From positions 1 through 34,229 of the forward strand of contig JAHEGO010000010.1 of the NCBI GenBank assembly GCA_024645045.1: a DNA stretch of 34,229 nucleotides. The letters are read 5' to 3'. The notes beneath the pieces were generated by a model. The model did no database searches. It saw only the letters and a program-made list of their open reading frames with translations, and was not told the DNA's origin. This DNA comes from Sphingobacteriaceae bacterium. GTDB taxonomy: Bacteria; Bacteroidota; Bacteroidia; Sphingobacteriales; Sphingobacteriaceae. Within the stretch, counting starts at the first letter, position 1. The number at the start of each line of letters is the position of its first letter. Of the stretch, positions 25,582 through 33,865 are shown in pieces. The position numbers and the translations under genes were made by a program.

Positions 25582-25610
25582 TGAATTTTCTTGAATATTG
25601 AATGAATATT
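25582..25610. repeat. Three TGAAT(A/T)TT direct repeats at the metK promoter
   Basis: TGAATTTT (25582-25589), TGAATATT (25592-25599) and TGAATATT (25603-25610) recur at 10- and 11-base intervals, about one helical turn, on and just upstream of the metK -33 element. They might be an operator, but the sequence is AT-rich and chance is possible. Confidence 0.4.
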
Positions 25611-25629
25611 AAAATTTATTCTATTTTTG
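25598..25629 (+). promoter_or_regulatory. metK: Promoter for metK
   Basis: TTG (25598-25600), a 21-base spacer and TATTTTTG (25622-25629) match the Bacteroidota -33/-7 consensus (TTG, TAnnTTTG). Predicted initiation falls at about 25634-25637, immediately before the SAM-II aptamer, so the riboswitch would lie at the very 5' end of the mRNA. Confidence 0.7.
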
Positions 25630-25640
25630 TGAGACGAAAA

Positions 25641-25687
25641 GTGGAAAATTTGCCTTGATTGCAACCACGTAAAAAAATTGCTAAAAA
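25641..25687 (+). ncRNA. SAM-II class riboswitch upstream of metK
   Basis: The leader matches the SAM-II (metA/SAM-alpha) aptamer in order and spacing. Stem P1 is GTGG (25641-25644) with CCAC (25665-25668). Its loop carries AATTTG followed by the conserved GATTGCA segment. After P1 come GTAAAAAAATT and the conserved GCTAAAAA (25680-25687). The loop AATTT (25647-25651) can pair with AAATT (25675-25679) to form the H-type pseudoknot. It binds S-adenosylmethionine, the product of the downstream enzyme, so feedback repression of metK is expected. The aptamer ends about 60 bases before the ATG, further than in proteobacterial examples, where the ribosome site adjoins it. An alternative hairpin, TAAAAA / TTTTTA (25682-25699), would disrupt the 3' core. 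Confidence 0.85.
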
Positions 25688-25746
25688 CAGATCTTTTTAC
25701 CTATATCTTTCTTTTCGATATTTTTTAAAAACTTATTTATAAAATT

Positions 25747-27000
25747 ATGTCTTATTTATTTACATCAGAATCAGTTTCTGAAGGGCACCCAGACAAGGTT
25801 GCTGACCAAATTTCAGATGCGCTTATTGACAACTTTTTAGCATTCGATGCAACCTCTAAAGTTGCTTGTGAAACCTTAGTAACAACTGGTCAAGTTGTAT
25901 TAGCAGGTGAAGTAAAATCAAAAGCTTACTTAGATGTTCAATCTATTGCAAGAGAAGTAATCAAGAAAATTGGTTACACCAAATCGGAATACATGTTCGA
26001 AAGTAACTCTTGTGGTATTTTATCAGCGATTCACGAACAATCTCAAGACATTAACCAGGGTGTTGAGCGTAAAAAGAAAGAAGACCAAGGCGCTGGTGAC
26101 CAAGGTATGATGTTTGGCTATGCAACCAACGAAACCAATGATTACATGCCATTGGCTTTAGACATTGCACATAAATTATTAATTGAATTAGCGGCTATTC
26201 GTAGAGAAAATAAAGAGATTAAATACTTAAGACCAGACGCTAAATCTCAAGTTACTTTAGAGTACGACGATAACAATAAACCTGTTAGAATTGATGCAAT
26301 TGTAATTTCAACACAACACGATGATTTCGATGCTGATCAAAAAATGTTAGCTAAAATCAAAGCGGATTTAATCAAAGTATTAATTCCACGTGTAATGAAA
26401 AAATACCCTAAGTACAAAGCATTATTCAACAACAAAATTCAATACCACATTAACCCTACAGGTAAATTTGTAATTGGTGGACCACACGGTGACACTGGTT
26501 TAACAGGTAGAAAAATTATTGTTGATACCTATGGTGGAAAAGGTGCTCACGGTGGTGGGGCTTTCTCTGGAAAAGATCCTTCTAAAGTAGACAGATCTGC
26601 AGCATATGCTACAAGACATATTGCAAAAAACGTAGTAGCAGCAGGCCTTTGCGACGAAATTTTGGTTCAGGTTTCATATGCAATTGGGGTAGCAAAACCA
26701 ATGGGTATTTATGTAAATACTTATGGAACAGCAAAAGTTGCTTTATCTGATGGCGAAATTGCTAAGAAAATCGAAAAGATTTTTGATATGCGTCCATATG
26801 CAATTGAACAAAGATTAAAATTGCGTAACCCTATGTATTCTGAAACTGCAGCTTATGGTCACATGGGTCGTAAAAACGAAACAGTTACTAAAACTTTTCA
26901 ATCGCCAGATGGCAAAGTAAAGAAAATGAAAGTTGAGTTATTCACTTGGGAGAAATTAGATTTCGTAGATAAAGTGAAAAAAGAATTCAAATTAAAATAA
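25747..27000 (+). CDS. metK: S-adenosylmethionine synthetase
   Basis: A 417-residue cytosolic enzyme making SAM from methionine and ATP. All three MAT signatures are seen: the ATP-binding HPDK (residues 14-17) within [25 protein letters not shown] (115-126), and [13 protein letters not shown] (244-256) followed by [19 protein letters not shown] (269-287), which holds the phosphate-binding Lys and Asp residues. It is 20-30 residues longer than the E. coli enzyme, as in other Bacteroidota. It stands alone in its transcript, with its own promoter, SAM-II leader and a strong terminator behind it. Confidence 0.98.
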   Translation: MSYLFTSESVSEGHPDKVADQISDALIDNFLAFDATSKVACETLVTTGQVVLAGEVKSKAYLDVQSIAREVIKKIGYTKSEYMFESNSCGILSAIHEQSQDINQGVERKKKEDQGAGDQGMMFGYATNETNDYMPLALDIAHKLLIELAAIRRENKEIKYLRPDAKSQVTLEYDDNNKPVRIDAIVISTQHDDFDADQKMLAKIKADLIKVLIPRVMKKYPKYKALFNNKIQYHINPTGKFVIGGPHGDTGLTGRKIIVDTYGGKGAHGGGAFSGKDPSKVDRSAAYATRHIAKNVVAAGLCDEILVQVSYAIGVAKPMGIYVNTYGTAKVALSDGEIAKKIEKIFDMRPYAIEQRLKLRNPMYSETAAYGHMGRKNETVTKTFQSPDGKVKKMKVELFTWEKLDFVDKVKKEFKLK

Positions 27001-27014
27001 ACACTATTCGATTT

Positions 27015-27045
27015 AAAAGCCCCAATAAATATTGGGGCTTTTTAT
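27015..27045 (+). terminator. Intrinsic terminator of metK
   Basis: A 12-bp perfect stem (AAAAGCCCCAAT / ATTGGGGCTTTT, 27015-27026 with 27031-27042) with a 4-base loop runs into a T-tract, 15 bases after the metK stop. Confidence 0.9.
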
Positions 27046-27075
27046 TTATATTTAAATATTAATTAAATTATTTTT

Positions 27076-29118
27076 ATGAAAAGGAAACAATTAGCAGTGC
27101 TCCTCTTTGTGTTTGGAAGTTCAATGGCTTTCGCACAAAACAAATTAGCGCCAGAAACCTTATGGCAAATGGGTAGAGTAGCCGATCCGGTTGCCTCGCC
27201 TGATGGTAAAATGGTGGTTTATTCAGTAACTCGCTACAATATTCAAGCAAATAAAGGCAACACAGATTTATTTGTAGTGCCCGTTGCAGGCGGAGAAGCC
27301 AAACAAATTACAACTTCATTTTCTTCAGAAAGCAATGCTAGGTGGAGACCAGATGGAAAGAAGATTGGTTACATTGGAATGGAAACAGGAACACCTCAAC
27401 TTTGGGAAATGAATGCTGATGGTAGCGACAATAAACAAATTACCAATTTCAAAAATGGAGTAGTTAACTTTAACTATTCACCAAAAGGTAATATGATTTA
27501 TTTTACGCAAGACATTAAAATATATCAAACTTTAGAAGATCGTTACCCAGATTTACCAAAAGCAAATGCATTGGAATATGATGGTTTAATGATGCGTCAC
27601 TGGAATCAATGGGAAGATGTTAACTTTTCTCACATCATGGTTAGCACCTATAATGAAGGCAAAGTTGGGCCTCCAAGAGATATCATGCCTAACGAGCCCT
27701 ATGATGCGCCAAACGGGCCTTTCGGAGGAGAAGAAGAAATTAACTGGAGCCCCGATGGAAAGTTTATTGCTTATTCTTGTAAGAAAGAAGAAGGCACTGC
27801 CTATGCTACCAGCACCAACACAGATATTTACATTTTTGATTTAGCGACTGGTAAAACAGAAAATGTTTCGGCGCCAAATAAGGGCTACGATACGCAACCA
27901 AGATTTGCTCCAGATGGAAAATCAATTGCATGGTTAAGTATGGAGCGTGCCGGTTTTGAAGCGGATAAAAACAGAATTGTTGTACTTGATTTGGCAACAA
28001 AAACATTAAAAGAAATTACCAAAAATTTGGATCAAAGTGCTGACGAAATGTGTTGGTCTCCAGATTCGAAAACTATTTATTTTTCGAGCTGCACAAATGC
28101 AGTACATCAGTTATATGCTTATTCGTTAAACGCGAAAACTAATAACTTGGTTAAAATAACCAATGGCTTGACAGATATGGGCGCTATTAGTCTAGCGGTA
28201 GATGCAAAGGGAACAAGTCTAATCGCTACTAAAACTAGTATGTCTAGACCTGCTGAGATAGTAAAGGTGGATGTCTTAAAAGGTAAAATAGAACAACTTA
28301 CCAATACCAACGATGCGCTTTTTGCTGGTTTAAAATTAGGTAAGATTGAAAAAAGAATGATCAGCACTTCTGATAATAAAGAAATGTTGACTTGGGTAAT
28401 TTATCCGCCAGATTTCGATCCAAAGAAAAAATATCCAACGCTTTTATATTGTCAAGGTGGACCTCAGAGTACCATCAGTCAAAGTTTTTCTTTCCGTTGG
28501 AATTTTCAATTAATGGCTGCGAATGGTTACATTATTGTAGCACCAAATCGCAGAGGTTTACCTTCGTTCGGCCAAGAGTGGAACGATCAAATTTCAGGCG
28601 ATTGGGGTGGACAAGCCATGAGAGATTATTTAGCTGCAATTGATGAAATGAGTAAAGAACCATTCGTTGACACGGCTCGCAGAGGTGCGGTAGGCGCGAG
28701 TTACGGGGGTTACTCAGTATATTATTTAGCGGGTAATCACAACGGCAGATTCAAAACATTTATCGCACATTGTGGTGTGTTCAATTTAGAAAGTATGTAT
28801 GGCGAAACCGAAGAAGTTTTCTTCAGCAACCACGACTTTGAAGGGCCATATTGGCAAACACCTAAACCTAAATCATACGAACAATTTTCACCGCATCAAT
28901 TTGTGAAAAATTGGAATACACCAATTTTGGTGATACATAACGATAAAGATTTTAGAGTTCCACTTGGGCAAGGCTTACAAGCATACAGCGCCGCACAGTT
29001 AAAAGGAATTAAAAGTAGATTCTTGTATTTTGCAGACGAGGGTCACTGGGTTACAAAACCACAAAATAGTCTTTTATGGCAAAGAGAATTTTTTAGATGG
29101 TTAAAGGAAACTTTATAA
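27076..29118 (+). CDS. Exported S9-family (DPP-like) prolyl oligopeptidase
   Basis: A 680-residue serine peptidase with a signal peptide (MKRKQLAVLLFVFGSSMAFA, likely cut after Ala20). Residues of about 30-400 form a WD40-like beta-propeller, with PDGK repeats such as ASPDGKMVVYS, WRPDGKKIGYIG, WSPDGKFIAYS and FAPDGKSIAWLS. The C-terminal alpha/beta-hydrolase domain holds Ser542 in GASYGGYS, Asp625 in HNDKDFRVP and His657 in DEGHW. Such enzymes cleave short peptides, often dipeptides from the N-terminus, in the periplasm, and serve peptide uptake. It lies 75 bases after metK, beyond its terminator. I see no strong promoter box in the short gap. Confidence 0.93.
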   Translation: MKRKQLAVLLFVFGSSMAFAQNKLAPETLWQMGRVADPVASPDGKMVVYSVTRYNIQANKGNTDLFVVPVAGGEAKQITTSFSSESNARWRPDGKKIGYIGMETGTPQLWEMNADGSDNKQITNFKNGVVNFNYSPKGNMIYFTQDIKIYQTLEDRYPDLPKANALEYDGLMMRHWNQWEDVNFSHIMVSTYNEGKVGPPRDIMPNEPYDAPNGPFGGEEEINWSPDGKFIAYSCKKEEGTAYATSTNTDIYIFDLATGKTENVSAPNKGYDTQPRFAPDGKSIAWLSMERAGFEADKNRIVVLDLATKTLKEITKNLDQSADEMCWSPDSKTIYFSSCTNAVHQLYAYSLNAKTNNLVKITNGLTDMGAISLAVDAKGTSLIATKTSMSRPAEIVKVDVLKGKIEQLTNTNDALFAGLKLGKIEKRMISTSDNKEMLTWVIYPPDFDPKKKYPTLLYCQGGPQSTISQSFSFRWNFQLMAANGYIIVAPNRRGLPSFGQEWNDQISGDWGGQAMRDYLAAIDEMSKEPFVDTARRGAVGASYGGYSVYYLAGNHNGRFKTFIAHCGVFNLESMYGETEEVFFSNHDFEGPYWQTPKPKSYEQFSPHQFVKNWNTPILVIHNDKDFRVPLGQGLQAYSAAQLKGIKSRFLYFADEGHWVTKPQNSLLWQREFFRWLKETL

Positions 29119-29139
29119 AGAAACTGCAAAATTGATTTT

Positions 29140-29171
29140 AAAACAGCTGGTCCAATAGGCCGGCTGTTTTT
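29140..29171 (+). terminator. Terminator between the S9 peptidase and the small membrane protein, probably bidirectional
   Basis: AAAACAGCTGG pairs with CCGGCTGTTTT (29140-29150 with 29160-29170, one G-U pair) around a 9-base loop and runs into T's. The minus direction also has TTTT after the stem. The last bases overlap the stop codon of the convergent 39-codon gene. Confidence 0.75.
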
Positions 29172-29289
29172 AGTTACAGCCTTTTGCTGCGAAGTAGAAC
29201 ACCACTAACCAGGCTATTCCTTTAATTAAAAAGAAGGAAAATCCTACAATTCCTATGCGTTTAAGCCAATTTGTGTATTTCTGATTCAT
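29170..29289 (-). CDS. Tiny (39-residue) single-helix membrane protein
   Basis: An ATG at 29287-29289 opens a 39-codon frame ending in TAA at 29170-29172. The protein starts with polar NQKYTNW, then the core LKRIGIVGFSFFLIKGIAWL and a second hydrophobic part, VVFYFAAKGCN, giving one membrane helix with a Lys in the middle. The Gly- and Phe-rich core, ending at a terminator, looks like a real small protein, and I think similar very short proteins with an FFLIKG-like core occur in Bacteroidota. I know of no function. It is convergent with the S9 peptidase and divergent from the NUDIX gene. The stretch 29119-29393 otherwise holds only the terminator and the NUDIX promoter. Confidence 0.6.
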   Translation of the reverse strand: MNQKYTNWLKRIGIVGFSFFLIKGIAWLVVFYFAAKGCN

Positions 29290-29345
29290 GTTGTTATGGG
29301 CCGCAAGTTATCAATAGATTTTAATTGAACAAAGAAATGTGCAGC

Positions 29346-29376
29346 TTGTTTTACAAATCATAATTTTAGTAATTTG
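29346..29376 (+). promoter_or_regulatory. Candidate promoter for the NUDIX-M1 peptidase pair
   Basis: TTG (29346-29348), 21 bases and TAATTTG (29370-29376), followed by CAGCA, lie 17 bases before the NUDIX ATG. The core TTTTAGTAATTTGCAGCA matches the pckA promoter region in all but one base. The leader would be very short. Confidence 0.5.
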
Positions 29377-29393
29377 CAGCATAATAACCTCAC

Positions 29394-29945
29394 ATGGAAG
29401 CCCACACAAACCCTTGGAAAATTTTAAATGAAAAAGAAATCTATGATAATCCCTGGATTAATTTAAAAGAATACGATGTAATCAACCCAGGTGGTGGAAA
29501 AGGGATTTATGGAAAAGTACATTTCAAAAATTTAGCAATTGGTATTGTTGCCATTAACGACGCAAAAGAAATTGCATTGATTGGACAATACCGCTTTCCA
29601 ATTGAACAATATAGTTGGGAAATACCTGAAGGTGGCGGTTTGCATGGCGTTGAACCATTGGTGTCTGCGAAAAGAGAGTTACAAGAAGAAACAGGTTTGC
29701 TGGCAAATAATTGGGAAAAATTATTAGAAATGCATTTATCAAATTCTGTAAGTGATGAACTAGGTATAATATATTTAGCTACAGATCTGGAACAAACAAC
29801 AGCAAATCCCGAAGAAACGGAAGAGTTAGTTTTTAAATGGTTGCCTTTTGATGAAGTATTTCAACAAGTAATGCAAAATAAAATAACGGACTGTTTAACA
29901 GTAGCAGCTATTCTAAAATTAAAATTAAAACACCTAGGTTTTTAG
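29394..29945 (+). CDS. NUDIX hydrolase, ADP-ribose pyrophosphatase-like
   Basis: A 183-residue cytosolic hydrolase of nucleoside diphosphate-linked compounds. The Nudix box runs from EIPEGGGLHGVEP to the catalytic helix KRELQEETGL (Arg94, Glu95, Glu98, Glu99, Gly101). The first conserved Glu of the classic Gx5Ex7REUxEExGU pattern is shifted by one residue (Val-Glu), but the metal-binding REUxEE part is intact. Upstream strands such as IALIGQYRFPIEQYSWEIPEG are typical of ADP-sugar pyrophosphatases (NudF/GDP-mannose group). Substrate is unproven. It is followed after 10 bases by the M1-type peptidase gene. Confidence 0.92.
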   Translation: MEAHTNPWKILNEKEIYDNPWINLKEYDVINPGGGKGIYGKVHFKNLAIGIVAINDAKEIALIGQYRFPIEQYSWEIPEGGGLHGVEPLVSAKRELQEETGLLANNWEKLLEMHLSNSVSDELGIIYLATDLEQTTANPEETEELVFKWLPFDEVFQQVMQNKITDCLTVAAILKLKLKHLGF

Positions 29946-29955
29946 TCAAAAAATT

Positions 29956-31629
29956 ATGAAAAAAATTACGCTCTTATTATTTGTTTTTATTGCAATGCTT
30001 TCGTTGCAAACACTTGCACAGCTTATGGATGGTAAGCCTGCTGTATTTACACAAAAGGATAGTCTCCGTGGCACCTTAAGTAAGTTTCGCACATGTTACG
30101 ATGTTAGCTATTATCATTTATCAGTAAAAATTGACATTGCTCATAAACAAATCAGTGGAATGAACGCGATTCATTTCAATACGATGGAAGATTTTCAAGA
30201 GTTGCAAATCGACTTATTTGAAAATTTAAACATTGATCGTATTGTATTTCACGATGAGTTGTTAAAATTCAGAAGAGTGTATAATGCAGTCTTTGTTCAA
30301 TTTCCTAAAACAATAACAAAGGGTGCGGCAGAAAAAATAGAAGTTTATTATAGCGGAGCGCCTACCATTGCAAAGAGAGCACCTTGGGATGGCGGCATAG
30401 TTTTTAGTAAAGATGATCAAGGCGAGCCGTGGGTAGCAGTTGCTTGTCAAGGCTTTGGCGCTAGTTGTTGGTGGCCAAATAAAGACCACCAAAGCGACGA
30501 ACCAGACAGCATGCTCATTAGTATTAGTTGCCCCGACACTTTGGTTGATATTTCAAATGGAAGGCTTAGATCAATTGTAAAACAGGCAGATGGTTATCAT
30601 CAATTTAATTGGTTTGTGCACAATCCAATAAATAATTACGATGTCACTTTTAATATTGGAAACTATAGCCATATACAAGACAGCTATTTTAGTAAAGTAA
30701 AAAACGAGAATTTAAGTTTAGATTATTGGGTCTTAAAAGGCTATGAAACCAAAGCGAAAACTCAATTTGAACAAGTTAAACCCATGCTTGCCATTTTTGA
30801 AAATAGATTTGGACCCTATGCATTTTATGAAGACGGTTATAAATTAGTGCAATCTCCTTATTTGGGAATGGAACACCAAAGCTGTGTAGCCTACGGAAAT
30901 GGTTTCAAAAATGGCTATAGAGGCTTTGATTTATCAGGTTCTGGCGAAGGTAAAAAGTTTGACTACATCATTATTCACGAAAGCGCGCACGAATGGTGGG
31001 GCAATTCTTTAACCTCCTATGATATTGCGGATATGTGGATTCATGAAGGTTTTGGTCAATATTCAGAGGTGCTTTATCTAGAAGATTTATACGGAAAAGA
31101 AAGTGCAAATAAATATTTGAATGGTTTAAAAAGAGGCGTGGGAAATAAAGAAGCTGTCATCGGACCATATGGTGTTAACCAAGAAGGCGCTGGAGATATG
31201 TATCCTAAAGGTGCATTGTTTTTAAACACACTCAGAAGTGTTATTCACAATGATGTAATTTGGTATGATATTTTAAAAAGTTTGCAAGAAAAATATGCAA
31301 GAAAAAATATCTCAACTAATGATGTGCTAGAATTGATGAATGAAAAATCTCAAATGAATTTAAATGCGTTATTTAAGCAATATTTGAATGTGGCGTCTTT
31401 AGCCGTTTTAAATGTAAAAATCGAAGAAAGCAAAAACAGCTCAACAATAAGCTACAATTGGGATTGCGAGACAAGTGATTTCAATATGCCTATACAAATT
31501 TTAGTTAAAGGAAAAACTATTTTACTTAACCCAACTTCAAATCAACAAGTAATTGTATTAGATAAAACGAAAGCAAAAGAAATTGAATTTGATCAAACAG
31601 CTTATTATTATCAATTGAATTTAAAATAA
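29956..31629 (+). CDS. Exported M1-family metallopeptidase
   Basis: A 557-residue zinc aminopeptidase-like protein with a signal peptide (MKKITLLLFVFIAMLSLQTLA). The zinc site is complete: HESAHEWWGN (His341, Glu342, His345) with the third ligand Glu364 in WIHEGFGQYSE, the HExxH-x18-E spacing of clan MA gluzincins. The substrate-binding GxMEN-like motif appears as LGMEHQS. It is shorter than E. coli PepN because the large C-terminal helical domain is reduced. It probably trims peptides in the periplasm, alongside the S9 peptidase encoded nearby. Its stop is separated by a single base from that of the convergent helicase gene. Confidence 0.93.
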   Translation: MKKITLLLFVFIAMLSLQTLAQLMDGKPAVFTQKDSLRGTLSKFRTCYDVSYYHLSVKIDIAHKQISGMNAIHFNTMEDFQELQIDLFENLNIDRIVFHDELLKFRRVYNAVFVQFPKTITKGAAEKIEVYYSGAPTIAKRAPWDGGIVFSKDDQGEPWVAVACQGFGASCWWPNKDHQSDEPDSMLISISCPDTLVDISNGRLRSIVKQADGYHQFNWFVHNPINNYDVTFNIGNYSHIQDSYFSKVKNENLSLDYWVLKGYETKAKTQFEQVKPMLAIFENRFGPYAFYEDGYKLVQSPYLGMEHQSCVAYGNGFKNGYRGFDLSGSGEGKKFDYIIIHESAHEWWGNSLTSYDIADMWIHEGFGQYSEVLYLEDLYGKESANKYLNGLKRGVGNKEAVIGPYGVNQEGAGDMYPKGALFLNTLRSVIHNDVIWYDILKSLQEKYARKNISTNDVLELMNEKSQMNLNALFKQYLNVASLAVLNVKIEESKNSSTISYNWDCETSDFNMPIQILVKGKTILLNPTSNQQVIVLDKTKAKEIEFDQTAYYYQLNLK

Positions 31630-31630
31630 T

Positions 31631-33796
31631 TTATTGCTCCGTTTTTAAATGTGCTAAAATTAATTTGATTTCATCGTAAGTGATATCTTCTTTCACTTTA
31701 GCTTTAATGTCATTGAGTTTACTTTCTTTTGATGCATTTATTTCTGAAAGCAAATATGCTAATCGGTGTTTACTTAAAACCTGATCAATTTTTAATTCTT
31801 GAAGGCTAATGAGTTTTCCTAAATGACTGTTTACGGTAGCAAGTGTTATATTTCTAGCTTCTGCAATTTGTTCTGGACTTTTTCCTTCTTTGAAAAGGCG
31901 AAGGGTATGTAAATGTGTAGGCTCTTTTTCTTCTTTTTTAGCCTTTTTTAAAGGTTTTTCAACTGTAAACCAATATTTTTCCTGCAATTGACCCCAGTTA
32001 CTTTGGTCAAAATTTTGACCAGCTAATCGCATAGCTGTTAAATGGCTTAGTTTAGCAATTTGTTGATATTGATGAAATAAATCTATTAGTGTTGGGCTTA
32101 ATGAAATTTGTTTTTTTGATTTTGAAAAACTGATGTCATCAATATTATTACATGCGCTTTTCAGGTTAAGTTCAAAATATTTTTTTGCGTCGACTAACCT
32201 ATTTGTTAATTTTTCTAAATCTTTTTCTAAAAAAAATGGTGCTGTTTGTTTTTGAAAATTAATAGCAACTTGTTGAATTTCATTTAATGCATTCGAAAAA
32301 AAACTGATGTTTTCTTGTTCAGTGCTAGTCAACTTTATAAATTCTTTTGCATTGTTTTCTATTAAATTTCTCCAATTGTAAATGTGTTTTTTAAAATCAA
32401 AAGCTGAAATAAAGCATTGTTGTAAATAGTTCCAGTTAGCCTGATCTATAAAGGTTTCAGAGATTTCTGAACCGGAAGTTTTTTCTTCAAATTGAACAAC
32501 AGCCGCTTCGCTCGCAATTCCATTCATGCTAATTTCTGAACTCAATACTAATCCTTCTAAACTTTTTAACCTTGACAATGCAACATATGCTTGACCGGAA
32601 GCAAAAACTTTTTTAATGTCTATAATTGCTTTTTCAAAAGTTAAACCTTGGCTTTTGTGAATAGTAATCGCATAAGCTAATCGTAAAGGCATTTGCATAA
32701 ACGTTCCAATAACTTCTTCTGATAGTTTACCACTGGTTTCTTCTACTTGATAACGAATGTTTTTCCATTCCTGAAAAACCAATTTTATTTTTTCGTTCGC
32801 AGCACAGGTAATAATTACTTCATCTGGAAATAATGCGCTGACAATTCCAATCTTGCCATTATAGTATTGATTGTGTTGGGTGTCATTTTTGATAAACATG
32901 ACTTGAGCCCCAACTTTTAAGTTTAAATTAGCCTCACAAGGATAAATCGCTTCTGGAAATTCACCAGAAATTTTTGCACTATAAACAACTGGTTTGCTGT
33001 CTATTAATGCTAATTCTTTGTTGTTTTTCTCTTCTACAATTTTATTATGGGTACTTAACGTAATGTAACCTTCGGTCGGATCCGGATTAAAATCACGAAT
33101 AACTCTTTTGTTTAAAATAGCTAAATCATTTGCGTTTAGTTGATTGTTGCGCAAATGAGCTAAGATGTCAGTGAAAACTTGATCACTTTGGCGGTGAATT
33201 TTTTTAAGCTCAACAAAAACAGGTTGATTGTCTCGCAGTACTTTTGCATCAAAAAAATACATACTAGGATAATACTCTTTTAATACTTGCCAATCACTTT
33301 CTTGATAAATAGGTGGCAATTGCATTAAATCTCCTACAAACAAAACTTGAACACCACCGAAAGCTGTCGAATTTTTTCTGACACTTCTCAACACAAAATC
33401 AATTGCATCTAAAGTATCAGCTCTTAACATACTTACTTCGTCAATTATAATTAACTCAGCTTCAAGCAGTGCTTTTCTTTTGATATTATTCATCCTAAAG
33501 TTTCCGAGCAAAGTGCTTTCGGATTCAAATCGAAAAAATGGATGCTTTGAATAGGCTACCTGTGCTGGAACATAGGCTCCTATGGGAATTTGAAATTGAG
33601 AATGTATGGTTACGCCACCCACATTTAACGCAGCAATACCTGTTGGAGCTACCACAATGGTATTTTTATGAGTGCTTCGAATAATTTTTTTTAAGAACGT
33701 AGTTTTACCGGTTCCTGCTTTCCCTGTTAAAAAAACAGGAAGGCTGGTTTCATTGATGAGTTTTTCTACTAAAATTATTTCTGCTGAACTTGTCAA
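31631..33796 (-). CDS. PIF1/RecD-like superfamily 1 DNA helicase with C-terminal HTH
   Basis: A 721-residue ATPase. Motif I is GKAGTGKTT (residues 25-33), Ia is PTGIAALNVGGVTIHS, II is IIIDEVSML (117-124) and III is VGDLMQLPPI. The late motifs are YAITIHKSQGLTFEKAIIDI and AYVALSRLKSLEGLVL (V/VI), as in PIF1/RecD2. The C-terminal part (about 630-690) is a helix-turn-helix region, LRLFKEGKSPEQIAEARNITLATVNSHLGK, of the RQC-associated HTH_40 kind. The start is TTG (33794-33796): an in-frame TAA lies three codons upstream, and no ATG precedes the Walker A motif. It likely acts in replication or repair, such as resolving structured DNA. It follows the sdhB terminator. Confidence 0.93.
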   Translation of the reverse strand: MTSSAEIILVEKLINETSLPVFLTGKAGTGKTTFLKKIIRSTHKNTIVVAPTGIAALNVGGVTIHSQFQIPIGAYVPAQVAYSKHPFFRFESESTLLGNFRMNNIKRKALLEAELIIIDEVSMLRADTLDAIDFVLRSVRKNSTAFGGVQVLFVGDLMQLPPIYQESDWQVLKEYYPSMYFFDAKVLRDNQPVFVELKKIHRQSDQVFTDILAHLRNNQLNANDLAILNKRVIRDFNPDPTEGYITLSTHNKIVEEKNNKELALIDSKPVVYSAKISGEFPEAIYPCEANLNLKVGAQVMFIKNDTQHNQYYNGKIGIVSALFPDEVIITCAANEKIKLVFQEWKNIRYQVEETSGKLSEEVIGTFMQMPLRLAYAITIHKSQGLTFEKAIIDIKKVFASGQAYVALSRLKSLEGLVLSSEISMNGIASEAAVVQFEEKTSGSEISETFIDQANWNYLQQCFISAFDFKKHIYNWRNLIENNAKEFIKLTSTEQENISFFSNALNEIQQVAINFQKQTAPFFLEKDLEKLTNRLVDAKKYFELNLKSACNNIDDISFSKSKKQISLSPTLIDLFHQYQQIAKLSHLTAMRLAGQNFDQSNWGQLQEKYWFTVEKPLKKAKKEEKEPTHLHTLRLFKEGKSPEQIAEARNITLATVNSHLGKLISLQELKIDQVLSKHRLAYLLSEINASKESKLNDIKAKVKEDITYDEIKLILAHLKTEQ

Positions 33797-33833
33797 AGGG
33801 AATTAATAAAATAAGAAGGTAAATATAAGCAAT

Positions 33834-33865
33834 AAAAAAAGGCTCGTTAAACGAGCCTTTTTTTT
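33834..33865 (-). terminator. Intrinsic terminator of the sdh operon
   Basis: GGCTCG / CGAGCC (33841-33846 with 33852-33857) with a 5-base loop, flanked by A7 and T8, forms a strong symmetric hairpin that can act in both directions. It overlaps the sdhB stop codon by two bases. Confidence 0.88.

Noticed and set aside
25703..25726. ATATC/GATAT stem plus T-run as a proven riboswitch terminator
   Set aside because: The stem is only 5 AT-rich pairs with a 9-base loop, too weak to call alone. It is kept only as a possible part of the expression platform.
33797..33833. Promoter for the helicase (TATATTTACC)
   Set aside because: It resembles TAnnTTTG but ends in A and has no TTG at the right distance. 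The evidence is too weak.
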